Source of the DNA: JACXTP01 sp963827905
GTDB taxonomy: Archaea; Thermoplasmatota; Thermoplasmata; Methanomassiliicoccales; UBA472
Assembly: GCA_963827905.1 (NCBI GenBank)
Contig: CAWHCB010000007.1
Location: 372,001 to 436,000, forward strand
DNA: 64,000 nucleotides
Direction of reading: 5' to 3'
Shown: positions 36,528 through 46,912 of the stretch, one piece after another
Numbering within the stretch: position 1 is the stretch's first letter
Layout: the number at the start of each line of letters is the position of its first letter
Notes under the pieces: generated by a model
Database searches by the model: none
Told to the model about the DNA's origin: nothing
What the model saw: the letters and a program-made list of their open reading frames with translations, nothing else
Position numbers and translations under genes: made by a program

Positions 36528-37477
36528 TGTTCGACGCCAAAGGAGTTCGTGGAAGAGAAGGTGCGAGGAGCTCCGGGCCGCCATACCGGGCCGGGCCATC
36601 ATCGCTTGCTCCGGGGGAGTGGATTCCACCGTTGCGGCGGACATGGTGGCAAAGGCCATCGGCGACCGGCTCTTGACAGTTTACGTCGACACCGGCCTTA
36701 TGCGCAAGGGCGAGAACCAGTACGTGGACGAGATGTTTCGCCGTCTGGGCATCAACTATCGAGATAATCGACGCCTCCGAGGAGTTCTTCAAGGCCCTCA
36801 AAGGGGTGTCTGAGCCGGAGAGGAAGCGCAAGATCATCGGGGAGCGCTTCATCCGCGTCTTCGAACGAAAGGCCAAGGAGTTCCACGCCGAGTACCTGGT
36901 CCAAGGCACCATAGCCCCGGACTGGATCGAGAGCGGGGACCATCTTCGGGACACGATCAAGAGCCATCACAACGTGGGTGGCCTGCCCGAGGACATGCAT
37001 CTGAAGTTGGTGGAACCGCTGAGGGACCTGTACAAGGACGAGGTGCGCAAAGTGGCCCGTTACCTGGGCATCGAGGTCTCCGAGAGGCAACCGTTCCCCG
37101 GACCGGCGTTGGCGATCCGGGTCATCGGCGAGGCCACCCCAGAGGCGGTCGAGATCGTCCGTGACGCCTGCGCCATCGTGGAGGAGGAGCTCGAGAAGGC
37201 CTCAGACCAAGGTAAGATGGAACTCCCGTGGCAGTATTTTGCGGTGCTGCTGCCATGCCAATCCGTGGGCGTCCACGGCGATCGGCGCGCATATGGCAAG
37301 ACCATCGCCATAAGGGCGGTGTCTTCCATCGACGGCATGAGCGCGGCCTACTCCCGCATTCCCCACGACGTGCTGGAAAGGATGTCCACTCGCATCACCA
37401 ACGAGATGAAGGCGGACGTGAACCGGGTGGTCTACGACATCACGCATAAGCCACCGGCCACGATCGAGTGGGAGTGA
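36527..37477 (+). CDS. guaAB: GMP synthetase, ATP-pyrophosphatase subunit (frame breaks)
   Basis: Adenylates XMP and, with ammonia from the separate amidotransferase, makes GMP. The PP-loop CSGGVDSTVAADM and GLMRKGE, then GTIAPDWIESG and FPGPALAIRVIGE, are characteristic, with the C-terminal dimerisation domain ending PPATIEWE. One-base insertions fit near 36544, 36564 and 36763; the corrected protein is about 315 residues. It is cotranscribed with purE. The glutaminase subunit is at 38310-38885. Confidence 0.92.
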
Positions 37478-37480
37478 GAC

Positions 37481-38197
37481 TCAGACCAAGAACTGCTCCA
37501 GATCATCCCAGGAGGATATCTTGCCAGTGGGGACTATGGAGTCATCGTGCTCGTAGTAACACGAATCCTTCAAAATGGCCTTAAGGCCCACGTTGAGCGC
37601 TCCTCGGATGTCCGCCTGCAGCGAATTGCCCACGAAGATGGATTCTTCGATATCCGCTCCCAGGTTATAGACGGCCAGCTTGAAGAGCCTGGGGTGGGGC
37701 TTCCTCAATCCCACGTCGGTCGAGAAGACCATGTCGTCGAAGAAGATGTCGATGCCGAAATGGCTCATGTCCTTCTGGGGGTACTCAGACGGCAGCCCCC
37801 AGGCAACATCCGAGACCAGACCGATGGCGTATCCCCGGTCCTTCAACCCCTCCAGCATCTCCACCGTGCCAGGGAAGGGCCTCCTGTGCTCAACCAGCAC
37901 CTCGTAGAAGATGTCGAACCCATCCACCATGAGGTCCTCGTCCCCATCGCACCCATATCGTTCATAGATGCGTTGCAGAACCTCCCGCAATGGTATCTCC
38001 ACCATATCTTCTGCCTTCTTCCTCCTACCTAGGTCCAGGACCGAGGAGAGGTCCTTGGCGAACGCGACCTCCTCAGCCACCACCCCGTAGTCCGTAAGGT
38101 GTCGATACAACTGATGGATGGCCTTTTGCTCCGGGGTGCGCCATTCGTGATAGTAGTCGATAAGGGTGTGGCCTAGGTCGAAGATGACCGCTTTCAT
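37481..38197 (-). CDS. HAD-superfamily hydrolase
   Basis: Phosphatase-like protein of about 238 residues. Motif I is FDLGHTL: the nucleophilic Asp is present, but the second acidic residue of DxDxT is Gly. Motif II VSDVAWG, the Lys in GLRKPHPRLFKLA, and FVGNSLQADIRGA (motif IV) follow. ATG 38197 gives MKAVIFDLG; TTATATCA at about 38221-38228 suggests a leaderless start. Substrate unknown. It separates the two GMP synthetase genes on the opposite strand. Confidence 0.85.
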   Translation of the reverse strand: MKAVIFDLGHTLIDYYHEWRTPEQKAIHQLYRHLTDYGVVAEEVAFAKDLSSVLDLGRRKKAEDMVEIPLREVLQRIYERYGCDGDEDLMVDGFDIFYEVLVEHRRPFPGTVEMLEGLKDRGYAIGLVSDVAWGLPSEYPQKDMSHFGIDIFFDDMVFSTDVGLRKPHPRLFKLAVYNLGADIEESIFVGNSLQADIRGALNVGLKAILKDSCYYEHDDSIVPTGKISSWDDLEQFLV

Positions 38198-38309
38198 CAT
38201 CCAGAACCAGGTCAGCCTGTGATATAACACTTTTTATTATTCGTCCGCGGCACCGCTCCTTGGTCAGGCTCAAATCGATTTAATATCCCATCCCGCCTTC
38301 ACTCTCCCG

Positions 38310-38885
38310 ATGAAGGTCCTCGTGGTCGATAACGGTGGGCAATGGACGCATCGCGAATGGCGGGTGCTCAAATATCTGAAGGTGGACACGAAGATCGTTC
38401 CCAACAGCACCCCCTTCGAAGAAGTGGAGGGGGCCGATGCTCTGGTGCTCTCCGGAGGATCGCCGAGCGTGGCCTGCGAGGCGGGGCGCATGGGGAACAA
38501 CGGCGTTTATCTGGACCGGTTCCCCGGGCCGATCCTGGCCATCTGTGCCGGTCACCAGTTCATGTGCACCCATTTCGGTGGCAGCATCGGACCGGCCCAG
38601 AGGCCCGAGTTCGGAGCGGCGGTGCTCCATGTTCTAGAGGAGGATGAGATATTCTCCGGTCTTCCCAAGCAGTTCCAGGTATGGGAGTCCCATAACGACG
38701 AGGTCAAGTCACTGCCAGATGTCTTTCAGGTCCTGGCCCGCACCGACGATTGTCCCATCGAGGCGGTCCGTCACCGTTCCCGTCCGCTGTTCGGCCTTCA
38801 ATTCCATCCCGAGGTGGAGAACACCGAGCATGGCTATGAGATCTTCCAGAACTTCCTCAAGGTGGTGGAGAGCTGGAAACGCTGA
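38310..38885 (+). CDS. guaAA: GMP synthetase, glutamine amidotransferase subunit
   Basis: Class I glutaminase that hydrolyses glutamine for the ATP-pyrophosphatase subunit. The catalytic Cys is in AICAGHQF, and the His-Glu pair in LQFHPEVENTEHG. 191 residues, the size of the stand-alone archaeal subunit. TTTAATATCC about 27 bp upstream fits a leaderless transcript. Confidence 0.93.
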   Translation: MKVLVVDNGGQWTHREWRVLKYLKVDTKIVPNSTPFEEVEGADALVLSGGSPSVACEAGRMGNNGVYLDRFPGPILAICAGHQFMCTHFGGSIGPAQRPEFGAAVLHVLEEDEIFSGLPKQFQVWESHNDEVKSLPDVFQVLARTDDCPIEAVRHRSRPLFGLQFHPEVENTEHGYEIFQNFLKVVESWKR

Positions 38886-38890
38886 CACCG

Positions 38891-39091
38891 TTGGAGAGGG
38901 AGTGTCTGGCCGAGGCGGTCGAGAAGCGCCGTAAGGAGGACGATTTCGAGCAGTCGCTCAGTCGGGCCTTGCGTCGCCGTGACCAACCATATGAGATCTA
39001 TATCCATCTGATCGGCATGGTCAGGGAAGCGGCGGGCAAGGACCGTAAGGATCTCTTCAAGGTCGCCGAGCAATTGCTGGAATCAACCTAG
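38891..39091 (+). CDS. Small hypothetical protein downstream of guaAA
   Basis: 66 residues, charged and helical (LAEAVEKRRKEDDFEQSLSR, then EIYIHLIGMVREAAGKDRKD). TTG start 5 bp after the guaAA stop with no better ATG. It overlaps the convergent DUF131 gene by 9 bp. No family recognised; kept because the frame is clean and closely coupled. Confidence 0.5.
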   Translation: MERECLAEAVEKRRKEDDFEQSLSRALRRRDQPYEIYIHLIGMVREAAGKDRKDLFKVAEQLLEST

Positions 39092-39472
39092 GACCATCAA
39101 GAGCACGATGGCCAGGATGATTATGGCCACGGCGGCGGCCATCAGAGCGGTCCGGGGGTTTGACCCGAAGATGATGGGGATAGGGCCGATAAGCACCACT
39201 CCTCCGAAATCAGTGCCTCCCTTCGTCCTTTCAGTCTCTTCCCCTGACCGACCTCCTCTGAAGACACGTCCGTCCATGAATCGGTCGAAAACCAACGCCA
39301 TGACGCCTAGGGCGAGGAGGATCATTCCTAACGCGCCGATTCCCCCGGTGGAGACCAGCACCGGGAAGATGATGACGAGGGCGACCACCACATCGCCTTG
39401 GTATATCCCCACCGCGGTCAGCGCCGCACCCACCACAAGCGCCCCCACCCCGACCAAGCGCAAAAAACGCAT
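39083..39472 (-). CDS. DUF131 family membrane protein
   Basis: 129 residues with two N-terminal hydrophobic helices (VGVGALVVGAALTAVGIYQG and GGIGALGMILLALGVMALV), a polar loop, and a C-terminal membrane helix (ALMAAAVAIIILAIVLLMVL) after FGGVVLIGPIPIIFGS. That pattern is typical of the archaeal DUF131/TIGR00304 family. Function unknown. Confidence 0.75.
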   Translation of the reverse strand: MRFLRLVGVGALVVGAALTAVGIYQGDVVVALVIIFPVLVSTGGIGALGMILLALGVMALVFDRFMDGRVFRGGRSGEETERTKGGTDFGGVVLIGPIPIIFGSNPRTALMAAAVAIIILAIVLLMVLG

Positions 39473-39552
39473 ATCGTTCTCGATGGATTTGACGCCGCTT
39501 CAACCTATCTGCAACGAAAAGATGATTAGGGTCGGGCAACCACCAAAGGCAT

Positions 39553-40557
39553 ATGAAGGCTCCGCAGTTCTCACGCCCCCGGATAGTGATCAGCAAGTGC
39601 ATCGAGTTCGATCGCTGCCGTTACAATGGCGAGATGGTCCCCAGCGAGTTCGTGAGACGGCTGATGGATTATGTGGACTTCATCCCGGTGTGCATGGAGG
39701 TGGAGATCGGCTTGGGCGTACCCCGGGACCCGGTCCGGGTGGTCCAGGTCGGGGATGCCCTGGATTGTTCCAGCCCGAGCACGGGCAAGGACGTGACGGA
39801 ACTAGCCATCAACTTCAGCTCTTCTTTCCTGGACGGTCGCTACCGGAGGTTGACGGGTTCCTGCTCAAGTCCCGTTCGCCCTCCTGCGGCATAAAGGACG
39901 TCAAGGTCTACCCGACGGGGGAGAAGGTGGCATCACTGACGGCGAAGGAGAGCGGTTTCTTCGGGCGTGAGGTCATGGCACGCTTCAAGGACCTGGCCGT
40001 GGAGGACGAGGCTAGTTTGCTCAACCTCCGGATCGGGGAACATTTCCTGACCAAGTCTTCACCCTCGCCGAATATCGTCTGATCGATGCAGAAGGGGGGA
40101 TGGGGGCCTTGGTCGATTTCCACGCCCGCAACAAACTGCTCATGATGTACTATAGCCAGAAGGAGTTGAAGGCCATGGGCAGGCTGGTGGCGAACCACGA
40201 GGGGTTGGAGGTGGGCGAGGTGATGGAACGGTACCGAACCCATCTGCGCGCCGCAATGGTCCGGCCCCCGCGCTGCGGTTCGGGCGTCAACGTTCTGTTG
40301 CATGCATTCGGGTACGTTTCCTCAGACCTCAACCCGGAGGAGAAGGCGGAGTTCCTCGACGCTTTGCAGGAAGTACCGGGAGGGGAAGCTCCCCATCACC
40401 GTGGCGGTGGGCATGATCCGCACCTGGATTGCACGGTTCGATCAAGGTATACCTGCGCCAGCAGACCTTCCTGCAACCATATCCCAACGAGTTCCTCGAT
40501 GTCATGTCCAACGACGCCTGCGTCGGTCGAGACCTATGGACCGCCATCCGACCATGA
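39553..40557 (+). CDS. DUF523-DUF1722 protein (four frame breaks)
   Basis: N-terminal DUF523 domain (VISKCIEFDRCRYNGEMVP, PVCMEVEIGLGVPRDP, KSRSPSCGIKDVKVY) fused to a C-terminal DUF1722/YbgA-like domain (LVDFHARNKLLMMYYSQKEL, then YLRQQTFLQPYPNEF). Missing bases near 39842 and 40055 and extra bases near 40372 and 40447 explain the frame changes, leaving about 334 residues. The conserved Cys and Ser-Cys residues of DUF523 are present; biochemical function unknown. Confidence 0.8.
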
Positions 40558-40587
40558 CCTTAGGTCCCGGGGTTCGAAAAACGATAT

Positions 40588-41560
40588 ATGCTCGGGCATG
40601 GTTCCGCCCACGGTGAGACCACGTCCTCCCTGCGCGCCGTGATTGAGGATATACTCCGTTCCCGTGATTTTGAGACGTTCGAGCGGGACGGCATCATGGT
40701 AGGTAGGAAGGGCACGATCGAGGTGTTCTTCCTGTTGCTCAAGCGACCGGACGAGACAAGGCTGCAGCACTTCTTGGAGAAGACCAAAGGCCAGTCGGGC
40801 CGGAGGGTAGTGGTCAGCCTGACCCCCCTGGGCGAGGATGCTCATGAGGGATCTGTCGGACGAGGTCACGGTCTGGACCCGAGAGGACATCGAACAGGAG
40901 CTGGGCAGGGTGCACCTGGAAAGGCTGCTGGGGCATCGCGACCAAGGTCTGGTGGATGAGTTCGAGGCGGACGATTATCCCCATACCGTCCCGTCCTCAT
41001 ACCTGGAGCAAGCCTCGCCGGAGCTGGGCGAGAAGATTGTCAAGCCCCACCTGGACATGGATTCGGTCAAGACGATCGGGTCCCAGAGGGTGGGAGGCTT
41101 TCGTTATCGCTTGGAGCTGGTCCCTCATTATGTACATAGGTACAGCTGCTCCCTGTTCATCGACGAGCATCGCCTCGGGACCAAGACGGGCACGGTGGCG
41201 ATCAACGCCCTCACGGGCAAGAGCACGGATTGGCAGGACGGGGTGGAGCTGACCGCCGCGATGCACCAGAGCCACCAGCGCCTGGAGCCGAACCTGGACC
41301 CAGAGGACGCTCAACGCTTGGCCATCGAGGAGGTCATAAGAAGGTACACCTCGGAGCAAGACTTCGTCAGGGAGTCAGGGTCGGCGGTGGTCACAGAAAG
41401 GAAGACGGTGGGGCCGAAGAGGGAACAGATATCCTTGGAGGACCTGGGCATATATTATCTTCCGCTATGGTGCGTCGAGGGGGTTCGCGGCGTGATGATC
41501 ATAGATGCAGGCACAGGCAGGACACTGAGCGAGGACCTCTACGCCCAAGAGCTCCCCTAG
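40588..41560 (+). CDS. Hypothetical protein with possible nuclease-like N-terminal domain (one frame break)
   Basis: About 323 residues. The first 130 (FETFERDGIMVGRKGTIEVF, then VVVSLTPLGE) have a strand-turn-strand layout like restriction-endonuclease-fold domains, but no clear PD-ExK set is seen. The rest (MDSVKTIGSQRVGGFRYRLE, LGTKTGTVAINALTG, LGIYYLPLWCVEGVRGVMI) is beta-rich and of unknown family. One extra base near 40832 joins the halves. The start is uncertain. It overlaps the convergent Mut7-C gene by 4 bp. Confidence 0.55.
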
Positions 41561-42015
41561 AGCCCAAAGTCCTTCAATCTCTCCTTGATGTTGTTCCAGT
41601 GCGTGCCCTCCCAATAGAGCCTGGAGCAGCCTTGGCAGCGAAAGAAGCGGTCGGTCATATCGAAGGAGCGAGCTGGGGCCTCATTCCGCGCCTCGTCCGG
41701 CGGGATGGACTTCAATACCCCATTGCACAACGCGCACCTGGTGTATGACGCATCAAAGATCAGGCCATAGCCCCTCGCCACTTGGGCCACCTGCTCCTCG
41801 ATGACGTCACTGATGACGTAGAGACCAGAGCCGCCCACGGCCTTTGCCAAGGCTTTGTCCCGGGTGAGCAACGAACGGCCCTCACGCATCGCTAAGGCGG
41901 CGATCTCCCCGTCCTTCATGTCCTTGGCGTAGAGGGTGTCATAGCCCATGATGCGCAACCATTTGACCAGGGTGCCCAGCATCTCATCGGCCAGGAAGCG
42001 GGGGCGTTCATCCAT
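41557..42015 (-). CDS. Mut7-C RNase-domain protein
   Basis: About 152 residues: a PIN-like start (RFLADEMLGTLVKWLRIMGY, then LLTRDKALAKAV) and a C-terminal zinc ribbon (CALCNG with CQGCSRLYW), ending GTHWNNIKERL. This matches the Mut7-C/DUF82 family, thought to be RNases. ATG 42015 lies 8 bp inside the end of the RibC gene, so the two are cotranscribed. Confidence 0.85.
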   Translation of the reverse strand: MDERPRFLADEMLGTLVKWLRIMGYDTLYAKDMKDGEIAALAMREGRSLLTRDKALAKAVGGSGLYVISDVIEEQVAQVARGYGLIFDASYTRCALCNGVLKSIPPDEARNEAPARSFDMTDRFFRCQGCSRLYWEGTHWNNIKERLKDFGL

Positions 42016-42643
42016 CCCGCTCCGCCTCATAGCTTAGCAGCACGCCCGCACCACATCGTTGCCAGGACACCAAACGAAGACGGTATGCATCCTCGGACCG
42101 GAAACCGTCCCCGTCCACTGGGCTGGGGGCCTCCCGCCCACCGAACACCCGGTCCCCATATAGACGAAATATCGGTCGACCAGTCCCGCCTTGAAGAATC
42201 GCCAAATGGTCTCGCCTCCCCCCTCCACCATCACTCTCGACACGCCTCTGCGCTCAAGCTCCCCCATCAACTCGTCCAGGTCGATCGCGTCCTGTCCGCA
42301 ACGGAAGGTCTCCGCACCGGTCCAGACCTTATCGGTCGTCTCCAGGGTGACGATGAGCGTGCGGGCTCGGTCATCCAGAACCATCGCCACATCGGGCGTC
42401 CTGCCCCTTGGGTCCAGCACCACCCGCAAGGGGTTCTTGTTCCCTCCCCTTACCCTTTACCGTGAGATGGGGGTCGTCCGCTAGGATGGTGCCCACCCCG
42501 ACCAGGATGGCCCCGCAAGAGGAACGGAGTCTCTTCACCCTTTCCCGGTCCTCCTCGGAGGATATGCGGACCTGCCTCCTCTCCTTGGTGGCGATCTTGC
42601 CATCCGGCGACATGGCGCAGTTGACCAGGACCTCGGGCCTCAT
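42008..42643 (-). CDS. 2,5-diamino-6-ribosylamino-pyrimidinone 5'-phosphate reductase RibC (two frame breaks)
   Basis: Archaeal riboflavin and F420-precursor reductase of the RibD C-terminal family. Landmarks: VNCAMSPDGKIATKERRQVR, GAILVGVGTILADDPHLTVK, VMVEGGGETIWRFF and PSPVDGDGF. An extra base near 42437 and a missing G near 42150 interrupt the frame; corrected, it has about 211 residues and ends SYEAERDG at 42008. It diverges from the PAC2-family gene. Confidence 0.85.
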
Positions 42644-42730
42644 AATAGGCGATTCGGCTAGCTGGTGCATAATCCTTTTCACCGCACCCCCACCAACTTC
42701 TAAATAAATGTGGTCCTGATATGTCGCCCG

Positions 42731-43535
42731 ATGAACGATTTCGACATCATCGAGATCAGGCCCAACAATCTCAAGGGGGCCTATGTTATCGAGGGCTTCT
42801 CCAGCACCGGCTTGGTGGGCTCCATCGCTGCCAATTACATCGTCACCCTGCTCGGCCTGGAACAGGTGGCCGTGCTTGATTCCCCCTACATGCCATCCGT
42901 GTCCATCGTCCGCGACGGCATCCCCCATAGCCCCGTGCGCATCTACGCTGGCAAGGCCAAGGGAGACCATCAGGACAAGATAGTGGTCATGGTATCGGAG
43001 TTCGAGCCTCCCCAGGAGATCATCAAGTCCCTCGCCATCACCTTCATGGACTGGGTGGAGGAAAAGAAATGCAAGATGGTCATCTCCCCGGAAGGTGTCG
43101 CCAGCAACGCCGAGGGCCTGCCCCTGGTGGAGATGGACGAGGAAGAGACCAAGAGGAGGGAGAAGGAGGAGATACTGGTCTACGGTGTAGGCTCGACCCC
43201 CAAGGCCCGGGAGCTCCTGGCCGCCCACAACATCCCGACCTTCAACAACGGAGTGGTCCTCGGTCTGGCCGGGGTATTGCTCAACGAGGGCGTGAACCGG
43301 GACTTCGATGTCATATCCATACTATCCGAGGCCCATTCCGAGTATCCGGACGCCCGAGCGGCCGCGGCGGCGGTGGAGGTCATCGACCGCATCCTTCTGC
43401 ACACCAAGTTGGACACGAAGCCTCTTATTGGAGGAGGCGGGTCTGATCGAGCAGGCGCTCAAGGACATCAACAAGAAGACGTCCACATCCGAGGAGATGG
43501 CCAAACGGCGCTCTCGCGAGATCATGTTCGGTTAG
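42731..43535 (+). CDS. PAC2-family proteasome-assembly-chaperone-like protein (one frame break)
   Basis: ATP-grasp-neighbour/PAC2 fold. Landmarks: VIEGFSSTGLVGSIAANYIV, DSPYMPSVSIVRDGIP, VYGVGSTPKARELLA and FNNGVVLGLAGVLLNEG. The frame breaks near 43428 (one extra A in CTTATTGGAG), after which EEAGLIEQALKDINK continues to the stop at 43535. About 267 residues. The family is linked to proteasome assembly in eukaryotes; the archaeal role is unproven. Confidence 0.85.
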
Positions 43536-44541
43536 GCAGCACGCTCACGGACACAGGACCTGTGCCGCTCTCCTCGAAGCGCACAGGCAAGAAACTGGCC
43601 ACGGTGGACATCTGGGTGCGCAGGTGGTCGCTGACCGTACGTACGGTGAAGTGGGAAGGCCCTGATGCCAATGCCATGAAGGGTAGCAATTGATCGGCCG
43701 CATGGACGTCCAGCGAGGCAACGAGCTCGGCCCTCAATCCCTGGACGGCCAGCTCGGCCACCTTCTCGGCGCTTACGCCTCTCTCGCCAAGGCAGGAGGC
43801 ACCGACCAATCCATTCTCGTACCGGGCGGCGAGCACCACCCCTGCCCCGGTCGACGGTCCATTGCCTTGGTCCAAGTCGATCCTGACGGTCGGCACATCA
43901 ACCAACCGGCGGCGACACTCGCTCGCCATTCGTCTCGCCACGTGCTCAGGGAGGTTTCGGGAGAAGGCGACCCCCTCCACCTCTCGAAGCGATCCTCGGA
44001 CCCTCAGGTCCAATGGGTCGACCGATGGCGGGGCGGACACCGTCGCGACGATCACACCGCCACCTTCTGGATAGAACCCTCTCTGCACCAAGTCCACCTT
44101 CATATTCAGACCCATACGGCACATCAACGGAATGAGCACCAAGCGATAGTACGATGCCGGGGGTGATGACGGTACGTCGGTACCCCCGTGCACCTCCAAT
44201 CGGACCTGGCCCTCAGCCCTTGCAGAGGCGAGAAGTCCTGCCTGCAGCACCAGGGTGGCGCTGCCGGCGGTGCCCACATGCACCACGTGGTCACCCGAGG
44301 GAGCCTTCCTGGGCGCAAAGCGGAGGGTTTGACTGCCCAGATGGGCACCCTCCATATCCGCATCGCATAGTTTACCGGCGCATTGGACCGCCGCAAGATG
44401 CTGGGCGGCCAGGCCCGGCCTCGAGCGGTTGGCCCTTATCCCCACGATGCGAAAGGTCTGTCCAGTAGACGCTGCCAGCCCTAGGGCGGTGCGAAGGATC
44501 TGTCCGCCCCCCTCGCCCTCGCTTCCGTCCAGCTCGATCAT
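43522..44541 (-). CDS. rtcA: RNA 3'-terminal phosphate cyclase RtcA
   Basis: Converts RNA 3'-phosphate ends to 2',3'-cyclic phosphates with ATP. Landmarks: EGEGGGQILRTALGLAA, NRSRPGLAAQHLAAV, RGFYPEGGGVI and DVHAADQLLPFMA, where the His is the adenylated residue. 339 residues, normal length, clean frame. It overlaps the PAC2 gene's end by 14 bp. Confidence 0.93.
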   Translation of the reverse strand: MIELDGSEGEGGGQILRTALGLAASTGQTFRIVGIRANRSRPGLAAQHLAAVQCAGKLCDADMEGAHLGSQTLRFAPRKAPSGDHVVHVGTAGSATLVLQAGLLASARAEGQVRLEVHGGTDVPSSPPASYYRLVLIPLMCRMGLNMKVDLVQRGFYPEGGGVIVATVSAPPSVDPLDLRVRGSLREVEGVAFSRNLPEHVARRMASECRRRLVDVPTVRIDLDQGNGPSTGAGVVLAARYENGLVGASCLGERGVSAEKVAELAVQGLRAELVASLDVHAADQLLPFMALASGPSHFTVRTVSDHLRTQMSTVASFLPVRFEESGTGPVSVSVLPNRT

Positions 44542-44880
44542 GTCTCCATCCCTTCCTCGGGTCCCTCAGGCCTGAGATGATGGACCCACATATGCGCCCT
44601 TCAGGATAAATTATTATATCGACCTTGGAATAAGAATGCACCTTACCGACCCCCGCCTCCAGCGTCGTTGTGGTCAAGACCACCCCTTTCCCCGAGGAAA
44701 CACAACCCAGCCACACCACCGACATACTTCCCGAGGTCACGACCGTCCCAGTACCAAGCGCCTATAGGGGCGGGGGCCGAGAGGAAACCGCGTGGGGCAC
44801 GATCGAGTCAGAACGATGGAAAAGGCGCTGAACCGGTTCTGGAATAAACCTTATTAATCAAGGGGACCCTCTAATCGCCG
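44542..44880. other. Intergenic region with two divergent promoters
   Basis: 339 bp without a convincing gene. GATATAATAATTTATCC (minus strand, 44606-44620) is a TATA candidate for rtcA with a leader of about 65 bp. TTATTAAT at 44851-44858 is a TATA candidate for the DUF1638 gene. The middle, around 44640-44840, shows no repeat or stem I can support. Confidence 0.5.
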
Positions 44881-45557
44881 GTGGTCAGGATAAGGATAGG
44901 CGTTGTGGCGTGCGAGATCCTCAAGCGAGAGATCGATAAGGTCATCGAGAACGACCCTGACATCGTCCACAAGGAGTATCTGGACTTTGGGCTTCATACC
45001 GAACCGGAAAAGATGAAGTACACCATCATCGAGAAGCTGAACGCGCTGGAGGGAAAGGTCGACGCCGTCCTCCTAGGATATGCCATCTGCCAATCCCTCA
45101 AAGGGGTCACCAAGGAGGTAAAGGTGCCCACGGTCATGCTGGAGGGCGACGACTGCATCGCCACGCTTCTGACCCCGGTCGGTTACGAGGAGGAGAAACG
45201 CATCGCCACTGGCACATGGTTCAACTCCCGGGTGGGCCGAGCTCGGCATCAAGGGCGCCATCCGCGAGCTGCACCTGGATTCGATGGTCGACCAAGGCTA
45301 TCGATCCGATGTACTTCCTTCGCATTCTCTTCGAAGGATATAGCCGATGTCTTTTCATCGACACCGGGGTGGGTGAGGGCGAGCGCTTCGAAGGGTTGTC
45401 CAAGGACTTCGCCAACGAGCTCAACCTGGTCCACCACAGTCGCACCTGCTCCCTAGCGCTGATCGAGGATGCTCTGCGTGACGCCAAGAGGCTTGGGGCC
45501 CAGGAGATGGCCCGCAGGGGGGAGGGAGTCGCCGTCCCTAATGGCGTGACCATATGA
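44881..45557 (+). CDS. DUF1638 family protein (two frame breaks)
   Basis: About 224 residues. The family pattern is seen: IGVVACEILKREID, DAVLLGYAICQSLKG, VMLEGDDCIATLLTP, then MYFLRILFEGYSRCLFIDTG and a C-terminal LALIEDALRDAKRLGA. Extra bases near 45233 (CCCGGGTG) and 45301 (TATCGATCCG) interrupt it. Several Cys and acidic residues could bind a metal. DUF1638 genes occur near corrinoid methyltransferases in methanogens, but none is seen here. The GTG start lies about 23 bp after a TATA box. Confidence 0.75.
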
Positions 45558-46870
45558 GGCTGTCGCCCCTGATAGGGCCCCGGTTGTTTTTATCTATTGG
45601 CTCGTTATTGGGCCTCGGCATGCATGATGGAAGGACCGACCCCCGGCCTTCATGGGGACTTTGGGCTCTCATCGCCGTGATGGCCTTGTTCTTCGTCTCC
45701 ATGAAAGAGATGGTGTGGGCCTTCCTGGCGATATGGTCGACCTTTGCCATGGCCGCTCCATCGCTGGCGCACCGTTCCAAGGACCGGATCGTTCCCGCGG
45801 GCGCGTCCCTCCTCGTGGCCATACCCATGCTCATTTTCGCGTTCGCTCCTTCTGATAGGGGCGGACCCCGCGCCAGACGGAGCATGGGAGAACCTGTTGG
45901 CCACCATCGCCTATTATTCCGTCTCGTTCCTGACCATCCTCAGCATATGCGTCGGCACATCCATTCGGCTCAACTGGGCCCTGCTCACCTGGAGCGTGGT
46001 CTTCCTTGCCTTGACGCTGTGCGCGATAGCGATCATCCTTCAGTTCGTTTCAGATTATTACCTGGGTACCACCTATCTTAACAACGACAACCAGGTGGCC
46101 ATGGTCCAGCTCACCTGGGCCTACTTCGGTTGCATCGGCATCGGTCTGGCGGTGAAACGGTTCGGCAGAGGGACACTTGTCCATCTATCAACCGTACTGG
46201 AAGAAATCTACGGAGGGGAAGGCATGAAGAGGGAGGGGCTCGGCGAGTTCATCGCCTTCCTGGTGACGCATCTTCATGCTCATCCTGGTGGCCATCGAGG
46301 CCTTCGACCGAGGGTTCTACTATTCCGCTGGTTCGGCCATAGCCTGCATGTTCCTGGCATCCATTCCCATAATATTCCGACATCACCGTCTCATCATCTT
46401 CCCTTTGTGGATGGCCGTATGGTACTTCTCCCTGCTCTGGCTGCATAGCTTTGGCATCCTTCACGACTATCTACGGTCGCATCTACTGGTTCGATGAGCT
46501 GACCCACACCATGGCCATCGGGCTGATCGCTTGCGTGATCTTCCTTCTGCTCATCCTGATCAACAATCATGCGCAGTCGGTCAGACTGCCCCCCCTGACC
46601 TACCCCTTGTTCATGATCATCTTCGCCATGGGCCTAGGGGTGACATGGGAGGTGTTGGAGTTCATACTCGACGTCACCATCGACACGCCGATGCAATACT
46701 CCCTGGCCGACTCGGTCTCTGACATGATGACGGACCTGGGAGGAGGCCTCCTGGCCGCCTCGGCCTGTTTGGTCTATCTCCTGTACCTGGACCCGGACCA
46801 GATATCCGATGCCCTTCAGGCGGACCGCCTCATCGATCGGTTTCAGCGGAAGTACCACCTAGGCGACTGA
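45554..46870 (+). CDS. Multi-pass membrane protein, DUF2238/YjdF-like C-terminus (frame breaks)
   Basis: About 438 residues with roughly ten membrane helices. The second half carries the DUF2238-like signature: YWFDELTHTMAIGLIACVIF, then GVTWEVLEFILDVTIDTPMQ and DSVSDMMTDLGGGLLAA, with conserved acidic and His residues within helices. Frame changes occur near 45858, 46263 and 46465. The ATG overlaps the DUF1638 stop (ATGA). Function unknown; the charged residues in the helices suggest a metal or small-molecule site. Confidence 0.65.
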
Positions 46871-46912
46871 GTGATGAGAATTTAAAAGGGTCGACGACGA
46901 TCTATCGAAGCC

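Noticed and set aside
44372..44740. A minus-strand reading that would extend upstream of rtcA
   Set aside because: It is out of frame with rtcA, covers the TATA candidate and has no recognisable protein pattern.
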